Counted from the stretch's first letter, positions 42,889 to 54,728 are shown. The stretch: DNA of 64,000 nt from Drosophila persimilis (GCF_003286085.1 NW_020825313.1:186001-250000), one strand, 5' to 3'. A program made the numbers and translations. Notes: generated from the sequence alone by a model not told the origin.

Positions 42889-44174
42889 TGTTGCATGCGA
42901 AGATATCGATAGGTGATACCCCATAGAAGCGGTGAGGAGGAAAGAAGTTTGAACAGAGTGGCAAGGCCAAAATTTAAGGGGAAAAGGTTAGCGAAGAATG
43001 GCGCCACCTGGTCCTGGAGAGTGAGAGTTCGGCGCGCTCTCCGGAGCCGTTATGAGAGAAGATTTCCGATCTCATCCCATAACGGAGTCCCGAAGCCAAC
43101 TCACCCTAGAACCCTTGAACCTAGTTCAAGGGCGATAGAAGAGAGCGATGGGGATCAGAGGCCCGGGAGCATCATACAGAGCAGCTAAGCAAAGAGGGGG
43201 TTCAGAGTAAAAATTTCCCGCAACGGATGAGCATGCGCGCCGGTTGACGGAGAAAGTGCCGTGATTTTTTTGTTTCGAAAGAAAAGTGAGTGTGATGAGG
43301 ATGGAGTAGTGGCCATCACCCGATAAAAAGATAACTAAATATGTGATTCCAGGGGATCAAGATCAGTGAATCACCAGGAACTTTAGAGCTGACCAACGGG
43401 ACGGAAAGTAGACCGAAAAAGCACAAAAGTGAGTCCGCTCCAAAGGGGGAGTTAAGAAACCCCTTATTTATTCTTTTTATTGGCAAATCCATAGGGAATA
43501 GGTCACAGCTCCGCCATCCTGGCTTGCTTTCTGCTGGTCTCGAGGAAACTATCCTAGCCATGTAGTGCGGGTCCCTCGCCCATTTAGGGAGAGAAAAAAA
43601 TCATCAATTAACATATTTACTCCCATTAATTATTTTTGTTAGACGTCTCCATTTATATGTACATATATGTTAATCCCCTAATTTAAGTCCGTCTATATCT
43701 ATTTATATATATAACTTATTTATATTTATTATATTAATTATTCATATTTATCTATTTATTTATTAACCGCCCGTAATGATTAGATAAAGGAGGAATGAAT
43801 AGGCAGGCTTAGTTTAGCAATGATACCATGTAAAAGTAGGAAATTAAGGTGAAAATTATAAGAAAAAAAATGAACTGCTAATCGTTTCGTCTGGGGGGAA
43901 GAGGAGCCACAGCAACGGGAGGGTAAGGCTGTTGCACATGGCAGTGAGATCCAGAACGTCGTGATTCGGATCTCAGGTAGGGTGGGTACGTCAGAGGTAA
44001 AAACATCGACACCTCGACCTGGTCCACGTCTGTGTTGAAGGAAGTTACTGTAATGTTGTCTGTCGAGTTGAGTCCGTTTGCAGTTTTTTTTTGTCGGTTA
44101 CTTTTGTTGTTTCAATTTGTTCGAGATGTCCAATTAGTTGGTATATTGTGCGACCTGAGGTCTTGGGAAGTACC
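42889..44174 (+). repeat. 3' LTR of element G, truncated
   Basis: It begins TGTTGCATGCGAAG like the 5' LTR and ends at GGGAAGTACC, where errantivirus fragment D starts. It has no LINE insertion, so it documents the empty site. It contains an extra ~40 bases near 43524 relative to the 5' LTR. Confidence 0.8.
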
Positions 44175-45576
44175 ATGTTTTGGATTAGTTTTTGATAATC
44201 CGGGTAATAGTATTTTCCCCTAAACCAATTGACGGTTTTCTCTATCCCTGGATGGAGTAAGCCTTTATGATTCTTTAATATGGTTTCTTTAAATTCAGCG
44301 TAATTCTGAATATCTAGGAGTTTCGTGCTTGATTTAATAGCTTTGGTTATATTGTAAGAATTAATGATTTCTAAATAGGCTTTTTGGAATGGAGGAAAAT
44401 CTGTTTCGTTATGGAAATATAATGCGCTCTTTTTGGTGCATAGATATTCCTTTATTATATCCTTCGCTAAGGTGTTAGTCATTTCCTTATACGTGATCTT
44501 GATGATTAGCTTGTGAAAATAACGAATTGTTTCTACCTTATCTTCATTGCCTTTTATTAGCTCAATTTGCCGATTGTAATAGTTAATTGGTCTTTCCGTG
44601 ATAGCAATGTGATTTAGATTGTCTTCCTGTGCGCTATGTACAGTTGCACCAACGCTATTGGAAGCTTCTCCCAGGAGATTTTCATTAATCTTTACCCTTG
44701 ATAAGGCATCAGCTACATGATTTTCTTTGCCTGGTAGATATTTCATTTTAAAATCAAACTCATTCAGTTTTATTTTCCACCTTTGTAATTTCATATTTGG
44801 CTCCTTGAGGTTGTTCAACCAAATCAAGGGTTTATGATCGCTTTGTATCTCGAATGTTCTACCGAACAGGTATGAACGGAAATACTTGGTTGCCCATACG
44901 ATCGCTAATAATTCCTTTTCGATGGCTGAATAGTTTATTTCATGTTCATTTAGGGTTCTGCTAGCGTAGCAGATCGGTTTGTGTTCTTGTGACAAAACCG
45001 CTCCCAATGCTATGTTACTAGCGTCGGTTGTTACCGTGAACATTTTGTCAAAGTCTGGGAACGCAAGGATAGGGTCTGAGGTGATGAGTACTTTTAGTCT
45101 CTCAAATGCCTCGACGTACTTTTCTTCCTTGGGGTCTATGACAGCTCCTTTCTTTAGTTTGAGTGTCATGGATTTTGCTATGTTTGCAAAATTAGGAATG
45201 AATTTCCTGTAGAACCCGCACAGACCTAAGAATGACTTTATTTGTTTAGTCGTTTCTGGTATTGGAAATTTGACAATGGCAGAGATTTTGCCTGGATTTG
45301 GTACTATTCCTTCAGTAGTGACTACATGACCTAGGAATTCAGTTTCCTTTTTCATGAATTCACATTTATCCATTTGTAGCTTCAAGTTGGCGTCTCTCAA
45401 CTTTCCAAATACTCTCCTTAGTGACAACAAGTGTTCTTCCAATGAAGTGGAAAATATAATGATGTCATCTAAGTATACAAAGCAATCTTTGAAGATTAAC
45501 TCTTCTAGCAGATTGTTCATACATCTTTGGAAGGTAGCTGGGGCAGTGGTTAGCCCAAAGGGCATACGAGTGAACT
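44175..45576 (-). pseudogene. pol: errantivirus pol fragment D (RT end to integrase zinc)
   Basis: An internal piece of the A/B/C family pol: from [17 protein letters not shown] through YLDD, RNase H and [16 protein letters not shown] to the integrase sequence [13 protein letters not shown]. It is nearly identical to C but is a second copy in the same orientation, placed where C's env end and 3' LTR should be. It does not have the frameshift of A and B. The open frame 44045-45592 extends at both ends into foreign sequence (antisense G LTR on one side, env on the other). Confidence 0.85.
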
Positions 45577-46572
45577 TTCTTAGTTTACACAATTCTTATT
45601 TAGCGTTGTTTTTGGAAGATTCCACGTGATTAGTATATTGGGTTCAATAAAGTTTATTTGAAAGTTTTGAAAAGTTTTGGAATATGGACATTTAGTGGGA
45701 GTTTGCATTAAAATTCCTTTTATACAATTGTCATTGGTTTTCAATCTAGTTTCTTTAACAAATACTTCTTCATTTTTTATGTAGTACTTGTCGTATGTCA
45801 TATCTGTTAACATGTTATTTAATTCGTCTGGATACGGAACGATTTTATAGATTGGTACTTTTGTAATGTCTTTGGGAATGTTGGAAAATATTAGAATTTC
45901 GTTGGTATCGGATTTTAGCCATGTGGAGGTTTTTATATTTAGTATTTTCTCAGAATTTATTTGTTCCAGGTAGTCTTGTTTTAATAATTTTGGATTAAAT
46001 ATACCGAGCCTAGTTAATTGCATACCTAGTTCTATATCTTCGATATATTCTGTGAAATGTTGTAGATTGAATATCAAAATTTCTATTTGTTGATTCCTGT
46101 CTTTTTCTTCATTTAGTTTGTTTATAACGTTTATTCCGCTATTAACTGCATCTATTACCAAATTTAGTTCATTCATTATTATTCATTCATTATCTTCCTG
46201 ATCTAGTGTTCCAAAGAGATATTTGTAGGCTGTTCCTACTATATTGATTAGGCCTCTTTTATTTCTTTTGGTTATTTTTAGCCCGTTCATTTCTCTTTGC
46301 AATTTGTCTACTAGATATTTTATTTGGATTATGTCCTGGAATTTAGTGGCTTGCCTTAACAAATTTTGGTATAGTTCTTCGGTTTTAGTTACATTAACAG
46401 TTAGATAATGGATTTCGTAATTGATAGGTATGTTAATCGATCCAGTTTTGAATATCATATATCCGTTTTGGGATTTTATAGAATTTATTTCTATGTTTTG
46501 GCCCTGTGCCATTACGATGGTAATTATGAGGAAGATGAGGATTTTAATTGTGTTGAAGTTCGCCGATTCCAT
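45577..46572 (-). pseudogene. env: errantivirus C env, deleted and truncated
   Basis: The N-terminal part (46572-46183) has the signal segment ILIFLIITIVMA and the RNKR cleavage site with the following GLINIVGTAYKYLFG. A deletion of about 60 bp with a short AT-rich filler (near 46180) then breaks the frame. A second frame, 46176-45580, carries the middle part (MNELNLVIDAVNSG ... [16 protein letters not shown]). There it stops at the D junction, so the transmembrane end is missing. It has no DINE-like insertion, unlike A. Confidence 0.82.
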
Positions 46573-49500
46573 TAACTTCCTCGGTTTCTCTGGAATTATT
46601 ATATTTGCTTCTATTAGATTTCTTCTTTTTCTTGAATTTTGATTTATAATGAGTTATTTTCCTACCCCTATTCTTTTCTTCATAATGTTTTTCGTCTACC
46701 TGTCTAATTTTACCCGTCCTTTTGAAAGGATTTGTTACCTTAGACTTAACTAGAGGTGATAGTTTATAGCGGGTATCTACTTCATACTCTATGCGGTTTT
46801 TATTTAATTGAGTGATTTTATTCACTTTATTTAGTTGTGTGTCATAATCAGGTGAGCCTGCATAAATGAATATATCAGCTGGTGTCCTATTTATGGTATT
46901 ATGTTTGATTTTATGATTATAAATATAAAGAATTAATTCAAACTTCGTGAATCTATCTTCTGTGTTATCCTCGCTAGATATTATTCTTAATTTTTCATTT
47001 ACTGTTTTATGAAATCTTTCTACGTCAGATATTCCATTTTTGCTGGAAGTGATCTCTATTTGGACGTTTTCCGCATTCAGCCATGCTTGCAATGCTGTGC
47101 ACATAAAAGCTGAATCTTTATCGGCTTTGATTTCAATTGGTTTGCCCATCTCGTTAAAAACTTTCATGGTGGCTCTTTTTGCTTCTAACCAGTCACGACT
47201 TTTTACTTCTACAAGAGTGGCAAACTTCGAGTATGCGTCAATACATGATAGGAACTGTTGGTTACCAACCATATAGAAATCCATGACGTATTTCTCTCTG
47301 ATGTTCAGTATTTCCGGTGTAGTTTCGAATGCCAACTTCGTATTTCTATGCTCTGTTTTGGCAATATTACAAGTAGGACATTCGTTTATGATGTTTTGGA
47401 TTAGTTTTTGATAATCCGGGTAATAGTATTTTCCCCTAAACCAATTGACGGTTTTCTCTATCCCTGGATGGAGTAAGCCTTTATGATTCTTTAATATGGT
47501 TTCTTTAAATTCAGCGTAATTCTGAATATCTAGGAGTTTCGTGCTTGATTTAATAGCTTTGGTTATATTGTTAGAATTAATGATTTCTAAATAGGCTTTT
47601 TGGAATGGAGGAAAATCTGTTTCGTTATGGAAATATAATGCGCTCTTTTTGGTGCATAGATATTCCTTTATTATATCCTTCGCTAAGGTGTTAGTCATTT
47701 CCTTATACGTGATCTTGATGATTAGCTTGTGAAAATAACGAATTGTTTCTACCTTATCTTCATTGCCTTTTATTAGCTCAATTTGCCGATTGTAATAGTT
47801 AATTGGTCTTTCCGTGATAGCAATGTGATTTAGATTGTCTTCCTGTGCGCTATGTACAGTTGCACCAACGCTATTGGAAGCTTCTCCCAGGAGATTTTCA
47901 TTAATCTTTACCCTTGATAAGGCATCAGCTACATGATTTTCTTTGCCTGGTAGATATTTCATTTTAAAATCAAACTCATTCAGTTTTATTTTCCACCTTT
48001 GTAATTTCATATTTGGCTCCTTGAGGTTGTTCAACCAAATCAAGGGTTTATGATCGCTTTGTATCTCGAATGTTCTACCGAACAGGTATGAACGGAAATA
48101 CTTGGTTGCCCATACGATCGCTAATAATTCCTTTTCGATGGCTGAATAGTTTATTTCATGTTCATTTAGGGTTCTGCTAGCGTAGCAGATCGGTTTGTGT
48201 TCTTGTGACAAAACCGCTCCCAATGCTATGTTACTAGCGTCGGTTGTTACCGTGAACATTTTGTCAAAGTCTGGGAACGCAAGGATAGGGTCTGAGGTGA
48301 TGAGTACTTTTAGTCTCTCAAATGCCTCGACGTACTTTTCTTCCTTGGGGTCTATGACAGCTCCTTTCTTTAGTTTGAGTGTCATGGGTTTTGCTATGTT
48401 TGCAAAATTAGGAATGAATTTCCTGTAGAACCCGCACAGACCTAAGAATGACTTTATTTGTTTAGTCGTTTCTGGTATTGGAAATTTGACAATGGCAGAG
48501 ATTTTGCCTGGATTTGGTACTATTCCTTCAGTAGTGACTACATGACCTGGGAATTCAGTTTCCTTTTTCATGAATTCACATTTATCCATTTGTAGCTTCA
48601 AGGTGGCGTCTCTCAACTTTCCAAATACTCTCCTTAGTGACAACAAGTGTTCTTCCAATGAAGTGGAAAATATAATGATGTCATCTAAGTATACAAAGCA
48701 ATCTTTGAAGATTAACTCTTCTAGCAGATTGTTCATACATCTTTGGAAGGTAGCTGGGGCAGTGGTTAACCCAAAGGGCATACGAGTGAACTCGTAATGT
48801 CCATGCTTAGTGGAGAACGCAGTTTTGGGGATTGAGCTAGGTTCCATGGGTATTTGATGGAAACCTTTTGCTAAATCGATTGTCGTAAAATACTGACATT
48901 TACCTAGTTTGTCTAGGATTTCATCCATTCTTGGAGTTGGGAATTTGTCCTTAACTGTTATTTCATTTAGACTTCTATAGTCTACTACCATTCGATATTT
49001 TTGCTTTCCTGAAGCATCTATCTTCTTCGGAATCATAGATATGGGCGAGCAGTAAGGAGAATTCGACTTTCGAATTATTCCCTGCCTGATCATATCTTTG
49101 ATTTGCTGGTTTACCTCCTGATCATGTATCTGGGAATATTTGTATGGTCGTCTGTAGACCGGGTCTTCATGTTGAGTTTTGATCTCGTGCTTGATTGTAC
49201 TTGTGAAAGTCAAATAGTCACCTTCTCTGTACTGCACATCCTTAAACTCATATAAGACCTTCTTTAACTCTTCCCTCTCTTCGTCGTTTAAGTGTTCCAA
49301 TCTTAATTGATTACATTCCCTTAATTCACTGTCTAGAGCGGAAGCGAAGTATTGATCTCCCTCTGGAGATGGGTCAAGGCACTTAGGTGCGATCTTCTCT
49401 TCTTTTGTAGAGGGATCAGTGCACTTCTGTGCGGTCTTGCCGGCTTCAATAGCTTCTCCACTCTGAATGATTGGGTACGACCTAGCTCCTAGTGTTACAG

Positions 49501-49750
49501 TGTCATTTATGTAATCGATGACGGCTTTACTTGCCATCAAGTATTCTCTTCCTAATAAAATATCATAATTTTCGGAAAAGTTATGTATGTAGAACTTTTG
49601 TTCGGACGGACATGTTTTGTTCGCATTCCTCATTATACTCTTAGTTAAACGGACAGGTCCATTGATGGTATGGACCGTAAGGTTATCGTCTTTTATCTCG
49701 GAATCTGTGTAATTTTCTTTCATGATGTTGATCGATGATCCCGAGTCAGC
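46544..49750 (-). CDS. pol: errantivirus C pol, intact protease-RT-RNase H-integrase
   Basis: From the ATG at 49723 the frame runs 1059 codons without a break. It is also open upstream through the protease motif ADSGSS (~49740), and translation probably comes from a -1 shift out of gag. RT: DYRSLNEITV, IDLAKGFHQIPM, YLDD at residues ~345-348. RNase [20 protein letters not shown]. Integrase: CPTCNIAK zinc region, catalytic Asp ~815 in MDFYMVG, Asp in KADKDSAF, Glu in DVERFHKTV. It ends in a Lys-rich tail overlapping the env start. It is the only undamaged pol of this family in the window and could supply enzymes to defective copies. Confidence 0.9.
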   Translation of the reverse strand, partial: ADSGSSINIMKENYTDSEIKDDNLTVHTINGPVRLTKSIMRNANKTCPSEQKFYIHNFSENYDILLGREYLMASKAVIDYINDTVTLGARSYPIIQSGEAIEAGKTAQKCTDPSTKEEKIAPKCLDPSPEGDQYFASALDSELRECNQLRLEHLNDEEREELKKVLYEFKDVQYREGDYLTFTSTIKHEIKTQHEDPVYRRPYKYSQIHDQEVNQQIKDMIRQGIIRKSNSPYCSPISMIPKKIDASGKQKYRMVVDYRSLNEITVKDKFPTPRMDEILDKLGKCQYFTTIDLAKGFHQIPMEPSSIPKTAFSTKHGHYEFTRMPFGLTTAPATFQRCMNNLLEELIFKDCFVYLDDIIIFSTSLEEHLLSLRRVFGKLRDATLKLQMDKCEFMKKETEFPGHVVTTEGIVPNPGKISAIVKFPIPETTKQIKSFLGLCGFYRKFIPNFANIAKPMTLKLKKGAVIDPKEEKYVEAFERLKVLITSDPILAFPDFDKMFTVTTDASNIALGAVLSQEHKPICYASRTLNEHEINYSAIEKELLAIVWATKYFRSYLFGRTFEIQSDHKPLIWLNNLKEPNMKLQRWKIKLNEFDFKMKYLPGKENHVADALSRVKINENLLGEASNSVGATVHSAQEDNLNHIAITERPINYYNRQIELIKGNEDKVETIRYFHKLIIKITYKEMTNTLAKDIIKEYLCTKKSALYFHNETDFPPFQKAYLEIINSNNITKAIKSSTKLLDIQNYAEFKETILKNHKGLLHPGIEKTVNWFRGKYYYPDYQKLIQNIINECPTCNIAKTEHRNTKLAFETTPEILNIREKYVMDFYMVGNQQFLSCIDAYSKFATLVEVKSRDWLEAKRATMKVFNEMGKPIEIKADKDSAFMCTALQAWLNAENVQIEITSSKNGISDVERFHKTVNEKLRIISSEDNTEDRFTKFELILYIYNHKIKHNTINRTPADIFIYAGSPDYDTQLNKVNKITQLNKNRIEYEVDTRYKLSPLVKSKVTNPFKRTGKIRQVDEKHYEEKNRGRKITHYKSKFKKKKKSNRSKYNNSRETEEVNGIGELQHN

Positions 49751-49785
49751 GATACACCTTAATATTCTTTTATTAATGGTAATGT

Positions 49786-50687
49786 TTATATAGGGTCCTC
49801 CTCGGTTTCTTCCGAGGCGGCTTGATGAAAATTTACGTCCATCTTCGTTTGGCCACTCTGGCTCTCCCTCCCTCTTTTAGTAGGTTGGTTGGGTCCACTC
49901 CCACTAGCTTGGTTTTGAGATATTTGCTGATTGAATGGATTCTGAGCCCTACCTTGATTCAAGGAATTTTTGAACTCATTGTATAATCCAGGATTTTGGG
50001 AATTTTGATTTTGATTTGTTCGATTAGTCTGACCTGTTCCAGATGAACTCTGAGTTTGATTGTGATAGTTAGTAGTATTATAATTTGGATAATAGTTTCC
50101 AACATTCTTTCGATTTGATTGAGACGATTTCGATTGATCTTTATTTGTACCTGAATCTGTTGTACTAGCTTTGTACAATCCTTCTTCTTGTGCTGCCTTC
50201 TTAAGATTAGACAATGTGCTAAGGTCATGAACATTCTGTCAGGAAGTTTTCGAGTAATGACATCTTTAATTGTGTTGTTCAAAGCGTTTTTATAAATGAC
50301 ATTTTTTTCTGGTATGTTTTCTAAGTTTAGCTTATTGTTTATTAATAATGCTTTTATCTCTAATTCTTCTATAAACTTACGAAGACTGCCGTTGAATCTG
50401 GTGGTGTATAGTTGTCGTAAGAGTTCTTCATATGGTGTGTGATTTTTGAACTCGTTGATCAGCGCCGTCTTCAGTTCGAGCCACGTGTTGGGTTGGATCT
50501 CGGTCGCTCCAAATAGGATCCTTTGTTGGCGAAGATCTTCAGTTGGATATAATCCGCATACATATTCGATTCGTTTGATAAATGAGCTTAGCTGTCCAGA
50601 TGAACCGTCATAGGCAGGTATTTGTCGGATCGACAGCAGTGCCTGGTTCAAGTGGATTTCGCTCAATGATAGTGGTGGTAACGCCAT
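49786..50687 (-). pseudogene. gag: errantivirus C gag with two deletions
   Basis: It starts MALPPLSLSEIHLNQ like B. One in-frame loss of 39 bp removes the LSGEAQRISQMI region (flanked by CAAC repeats). A second loss of 16 bp near 50217 shifts the frame. The tail ending EETEEDPI continues in the other frame (50214-49786). The -1 relation to pol is retained, but full Gag cannot be made. Confidence 0.83.
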
Positions 50688-50974
50688 GTTGTTGGTGTTG
50701 ATTGGGTTTTGTTTTGTTGTAGTTTTTAACTTTATTTTGGTTCACTTGTAAGTTTTTTTGATTTTGTATTAAGTGTTTCACTGTCCTTGGTGATTCACTA
50801 TCTCCGCTTACATCAGTTCACTTAAATTAGTTTTGCAAATCGTATGTGCTTGCAGCACATAGGTTCTTTGGCGGATTTCACAATTTTATTAACAATTCCG
50901 GGATTACGTGATCACAGTAATTATAAATTACACAAGCTGACCATTACCGAAATATAGGTGTTAATTTTAAACGA

Positions 50975-50992
50975 AATCCTACCGACTGCGCC
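50975..50992 (-). promoter_or_regulatory. primer binding site of element C
   Basis: Identical 18 bases to those of A and B, next to the LTR end AACT. Confidence 0.75.
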
Positions 50993-51587
50993 AGTTAAAT
51001 ATCCGCAACTCGATTTTAAGTTTTTTAACAAAGACTTTTATTTTACAACTTAAATATCTTTATGTCACAAGATTTAAATGAATTCCCCGACTTGACTTTC
51101 GGACTGCTTGTCTCAAACGGAACTGATCACTCTGCTGCTGGCTAGTTTCCATGAGCCCTTCTCTTGGAACTCCCGACTCTGGCTTCGGGTGTTGCTTTCC
51201 TCGGCTGCATCTTCGTGTCGGTGGCGTACGTGCCTGGATCGATATTTGGGGATGCGTCGGCTTTGATGAAAGGCATCCACTGCTGGCGATCGGTGTTGCA
51301 TTACATGACGGAGCTAGGAATGTGATACTCCTTGGTTTTATGTCTAGCTTTGATTGGTCCTCATGAGTGGCGTGATTCTAAAGAATCGATTTCTCGAGAG
51401 TGGCGTGATTCTAATGTTGATGAAACAATGTGGTCCATTGTTTATATTATGGGGGGCCCTAGCTTGGAGTATGGGAAGAAACAGTTATTGATTCTTGAGT
51501 GGGGTCCTGTTACTTGTGTGGATGGGGTGGATGAATTGTACATAAACATAATGTGTATGGGATGTGGGGAATTATGGATATGTCACT
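50993..51587 (-). repeat. 5' LTR of element C
   Basis: 595 bp, AGTGACATATCC to TTTAACT on the minus strand. It has only a few substitutions against B. The outer flank ATATACATATG is the same as at 22333. Confidence 0.87.
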
Positions 51588-51725
51588 ATATACATATGTA
51601 CATACGGCTCTTGCCCTCTCGATTATGCTGATAAGACAAATATGTATGAAGCCGCTCCGCTGTTGGCGTAACCGGCAGCGCAGCTATGCGGTCTGAGTTA
51701 TAAGAATAAATTCAATAAAGATATT

Positions 51726-53431
51726 CTAAAAACCGAACTCGAACGGCACAGACGTGCCCGTGTTATAATTGAACAAGTGACATATTACAATAGTGTCCTC
51801 CAGTGACACAGCTAGGAGGCAAGACCGTGGTGAAGGCATGTTTGATTTCCCACTTACCGGCCCAAAGACAACCCAGCCCAGCTCGGTTGCAGCCGCATAC
51901 GCTCCCTGTCTGGCAAACCGTCTCGATCTAAGTGGAAATCCTAGATGTCCGTGATCCAGTCCAATGAGTATCTTCGGCACTGCGTTGCTGTAGGGCCTCA
52001 TTGGTAGGCTGGCATCCTTATCCACACCTTGAACATCTCGTTGGCGTAGAGTCTGCATAGGCAGGCTCAGGTTCGAAACGGAATACACGTTTCGCAACGC
52101 ATGGCGAATTGGCTTGCCTGCTTGCACCTTGCACGCCCAGATCCTTTCTGAGGGAATCGTCGATCATCGTAACAGATGATCCTTCATCCAAAAGTGCGTA
52201 TGTATCCACCCGTCGGTTTTCTCCGTACAGCGTTACTGGCAGTATACGAAATAGTAGGCGGCCTCTTTCTGTGTCGACACAATTTAATATCCTCTGTGCG
52301 GGTGCATCCGCCTGCGGAGCCTCTCTGTCCAGGCTACGTCCAGAAACTGCTGTCTGCTGGTTTCGCTGGCTGCAGCCTTTCTCACCGCTTCGTTGCGGCG
52401 ACATTCTGTGTTCGTTGTCCACATCATGTAGCAGACGGTGATGCCTCTTCCGGCATCCATTTACTTGACACTCTCCATGCGAATTGCAGGATCTAGTCAT
52501 GTGACCACTTCGTAGGTATGAAAAGCATAGACGATGCCTCCTCATATACCTCAACCCCTCTGGTGTCGAAGCTCCGTTGAAGTCTCCGCAGCCTTTAACT
52601 GCACGTCGCCCTCCACAGTTTGGACAACCTCTGAGACGGCTGTCTTATCGCTCGCCTCGGTCTTGGTCGATGCTTGCATGTAGCAATCGACGCCTTGGTT
52701 CTTTCCCTTGGATGTCCACAATAGTACACACCACGTTAGCGTACTCTGTCAACCACGTACTAAAATGCATAATAGTTGGGAAAGGTATAATCGTCGTAGC
52801 ATGCGTTGCCCACTCCACTCGTTTGCTTGTAAGGATTTTGTCCACAAGTTCTTCCAGAAGGGTTGGGTTCCCCAAATTCTGATCTGCCCTCGCTGACTGC
52901 AAGAAGGCAGTGAGATTACTCACACGGGCTGCGAAGGGAATAATCTTCGCCAGGTTGTGCTCCGAAATATTGGGCACCTCTCGTATTCCACTCAGCTGGC
53001 TGCGTATAAGCTGCTCCGGTCGGTAGGATCCAGATATTGACGTTGTAGATGCCTACACCCGGCGGCACAACTCCACGCACTGACTGCGCTGTGCTGGTTG
53101 CACAAAATGGCGTAAAATATCTGCTACTCGCGAGCAGTGGTGGTCCGCTATAAGATGGCGGCTGCGAGCATGCTGTACTGCTCACTCCGACCCCGTTAGG
53201 TGGCACACCGCTACTTACAGACAATAACGGTCCACTCCAAAATGGCGTCAGCTGTGACGGTGTTACGGTATCGATGGGCGCACTCACATTGTTCTGGGCT
53301 CTTGCCCTTTCCAGCTCCTTCTCTAACGCTGCAATTCTCTTCAAGAGATCCGGCATTATCGGTGGCTCGTTCTGATCACGTGCGGAGCCTCCAGCTGTGG
53401 TCCCAATACTTCTAGGTTGGGAAGCTTCCAA
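51726..53431 (-). pseudogene. gag: BEL/Pao gag-protease (right copy)
   Basis: Copy of 22473-24258 with the same gag start (MEASQPRSIGTTAGG at 53431), frameshift and stop. It has lost a net 80 bp near 52125 (between GGCTTGCCTGC and CACCTTGCACG), which breaks the protease into two frames (52554-52018 and 52127-51726). The active-site region LLDEGSSVTMID is retained upstream of the deletion. The altered knuckle CFSYLRSGHMTRSC is shared with the left copy, so it predates the duplication. Confidence 0.75.
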
Positions 53432-53502
53432 GTTGGTCGTAGTGGTCTGGCTAGGAATCAGCGGCGCCGACGTAATATATCGTCGCGGTCATATTATCGT
53501 CG

Positions 53503-54613
53503 GACGACAATGTGTTTTTGGGGTCAGCCTAGTTTGGTCAATTTTCAGGGGTGTCCATATCGGTACCTTGTACCTATTGATAAAGAGTTCTACCTCTTCC
53601 GCCCCCTCACGTATCTCTCTGAGTGTACGTTCCATTAGGGAGCTGAGGGTTGATGGACATACACCTGTAATAAGTATGCTTATCTGAATAAGCTGTTATT
53701 ATTGGGGCCTTCCTTTCATATCTCTTGATGAGGTCGTCGACCACCAGATTCCACAGGAGGGGCGACATGACTCCACCCTGAGGTGTACCTCTGTGAGCGC
53801 CTTTTACCATGGAAGCGGTGGCCCACACCGATTACACCCGCTTACAATTTATGAGGTTCGCTTCTAGTCGCTTCTAGGCGACTAGCTACTAACGAGTGTA
53901 GTGCCGTCTCCACCGATTTTCCTATGGTGTAGGCATGTTGGTTTGTTGACATCAGTCCCCCTACCTCATTCCCGATGTGTAAATCCAGCTTTTCGAGTGT
54001 TTTTAGTAGAAAGGAGGTACGGCTTTTCGGTCTGTAACGCTTGGGACTCACATGGCTGCACTTTCTTGCCTTTGGGAGGAAGCCAACTCTAGAGGTTCTC
54101 CATTGGATTGGGATATAGCCCGTTCTTATACATGCAGAGTATATTGCGGAAAACCATAGGGAATTAGCGTTTTTGGGCCCCTGCATCATGGCTGGGAATA
54201 TCCCGTCCAGTCCTGGTGCTTTTATGCCCGCAAAGGAGTCTATAGCACAATGGATCCTCTTAAAAGTTAACAAATCTGTTGTGGGGTGTTGTTCCTCGGT
54301 TGCTAGATCCAGATACTTTTTGGTATCAGCGACCTCAGTGCATCCATGGAAATGCGCTTCCATTAGTGATGTTCGAACTTCTTCACTGCCCTCTGTCCAC
54401 TGTCCGACATCTAGCTTTAATCGACTCTGTATGGTGGGCTGCTTTGAAAGCAGCTTCCGGAGCCTTGCGGTTTCAAGTACTTTCTCGACGTTGGAGCAGA
54501 AGGGCCTCCACGAGTGTTGCGGTCCTGTCATGTGCCGTGTAGCAGCAATTTGCCAGAAGACGCTTTTCCTCATTCTTCAGCATCACTACCGTCATTTCAT
54601 CAGTGCTGTAATA
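53503..54613 (-). pseudogene. LOA-like LINE reverse transcriptase fragment (right copy)
   Basis: Copy of 24330-25440. The frames at 53842-54573 and 53607-53828 encode the same peptides, including RGTPQGGVMSPLLWNLVVDDLI and the damaged AYSD site. Very few bases differ between the copies in this stretch. Confidence 0.7.
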
Positions 54614-54653
54614 AGATATAAGATGTTGAGTAAAATAGGTTGTAATTTGAGGA

Positions 54654-54676
54654 CTTTAGTTCGGCACGAACTAAAG
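54654..54676. repeat. perfect 10-bp inverted repeat (right copy)
   Basis: Same CTTTAGTTCG-GCA-CGAACTAAAG as at 25481. Confidence 0.5.
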
Positions 54677-54728
54677 CTACGTCTGCGGGCCCTTGCTCCA
54701 TGACAATGAGAAGCTCCGCCTACGATAT

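Larger units (their letters stand above)
36191..44174 (+). mobile_element. long-LTR Gypsy-type element G, lacking RT and integrase
   Basis: Direct repeats of about 1.3 kb start TGTTGCATGCGAAG at 36191 and 42889. Between them lie a tRNA-Lys-type primer site, gag and protease, then directly the 3' LTR. A LINE is inserted in the 5' LTR. Long LTRs with a Lys primer recall the Osvaldo/Ulysses group, but the family is uncertain. The 3' LTR loses its last ~50-60 bases at fragment D. G was inserted in BEL F gag at 36190. Confidence 0.75.
45577..51587 (-). mobile_element. 17.6/297-like errantivirus C, 3' end replaced
   Basis: From high to low coordinate: complete 5' LTR, primer site, damaged gag, intact pol, partial env. 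The last part of env and the 3' LTR are replaced by pol piece D. It shares its 5' flank with B, so the two are copies of one insertion. It lacks both the RpS9 copy and the pol frameshift found in B. Confidence 0.87.
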
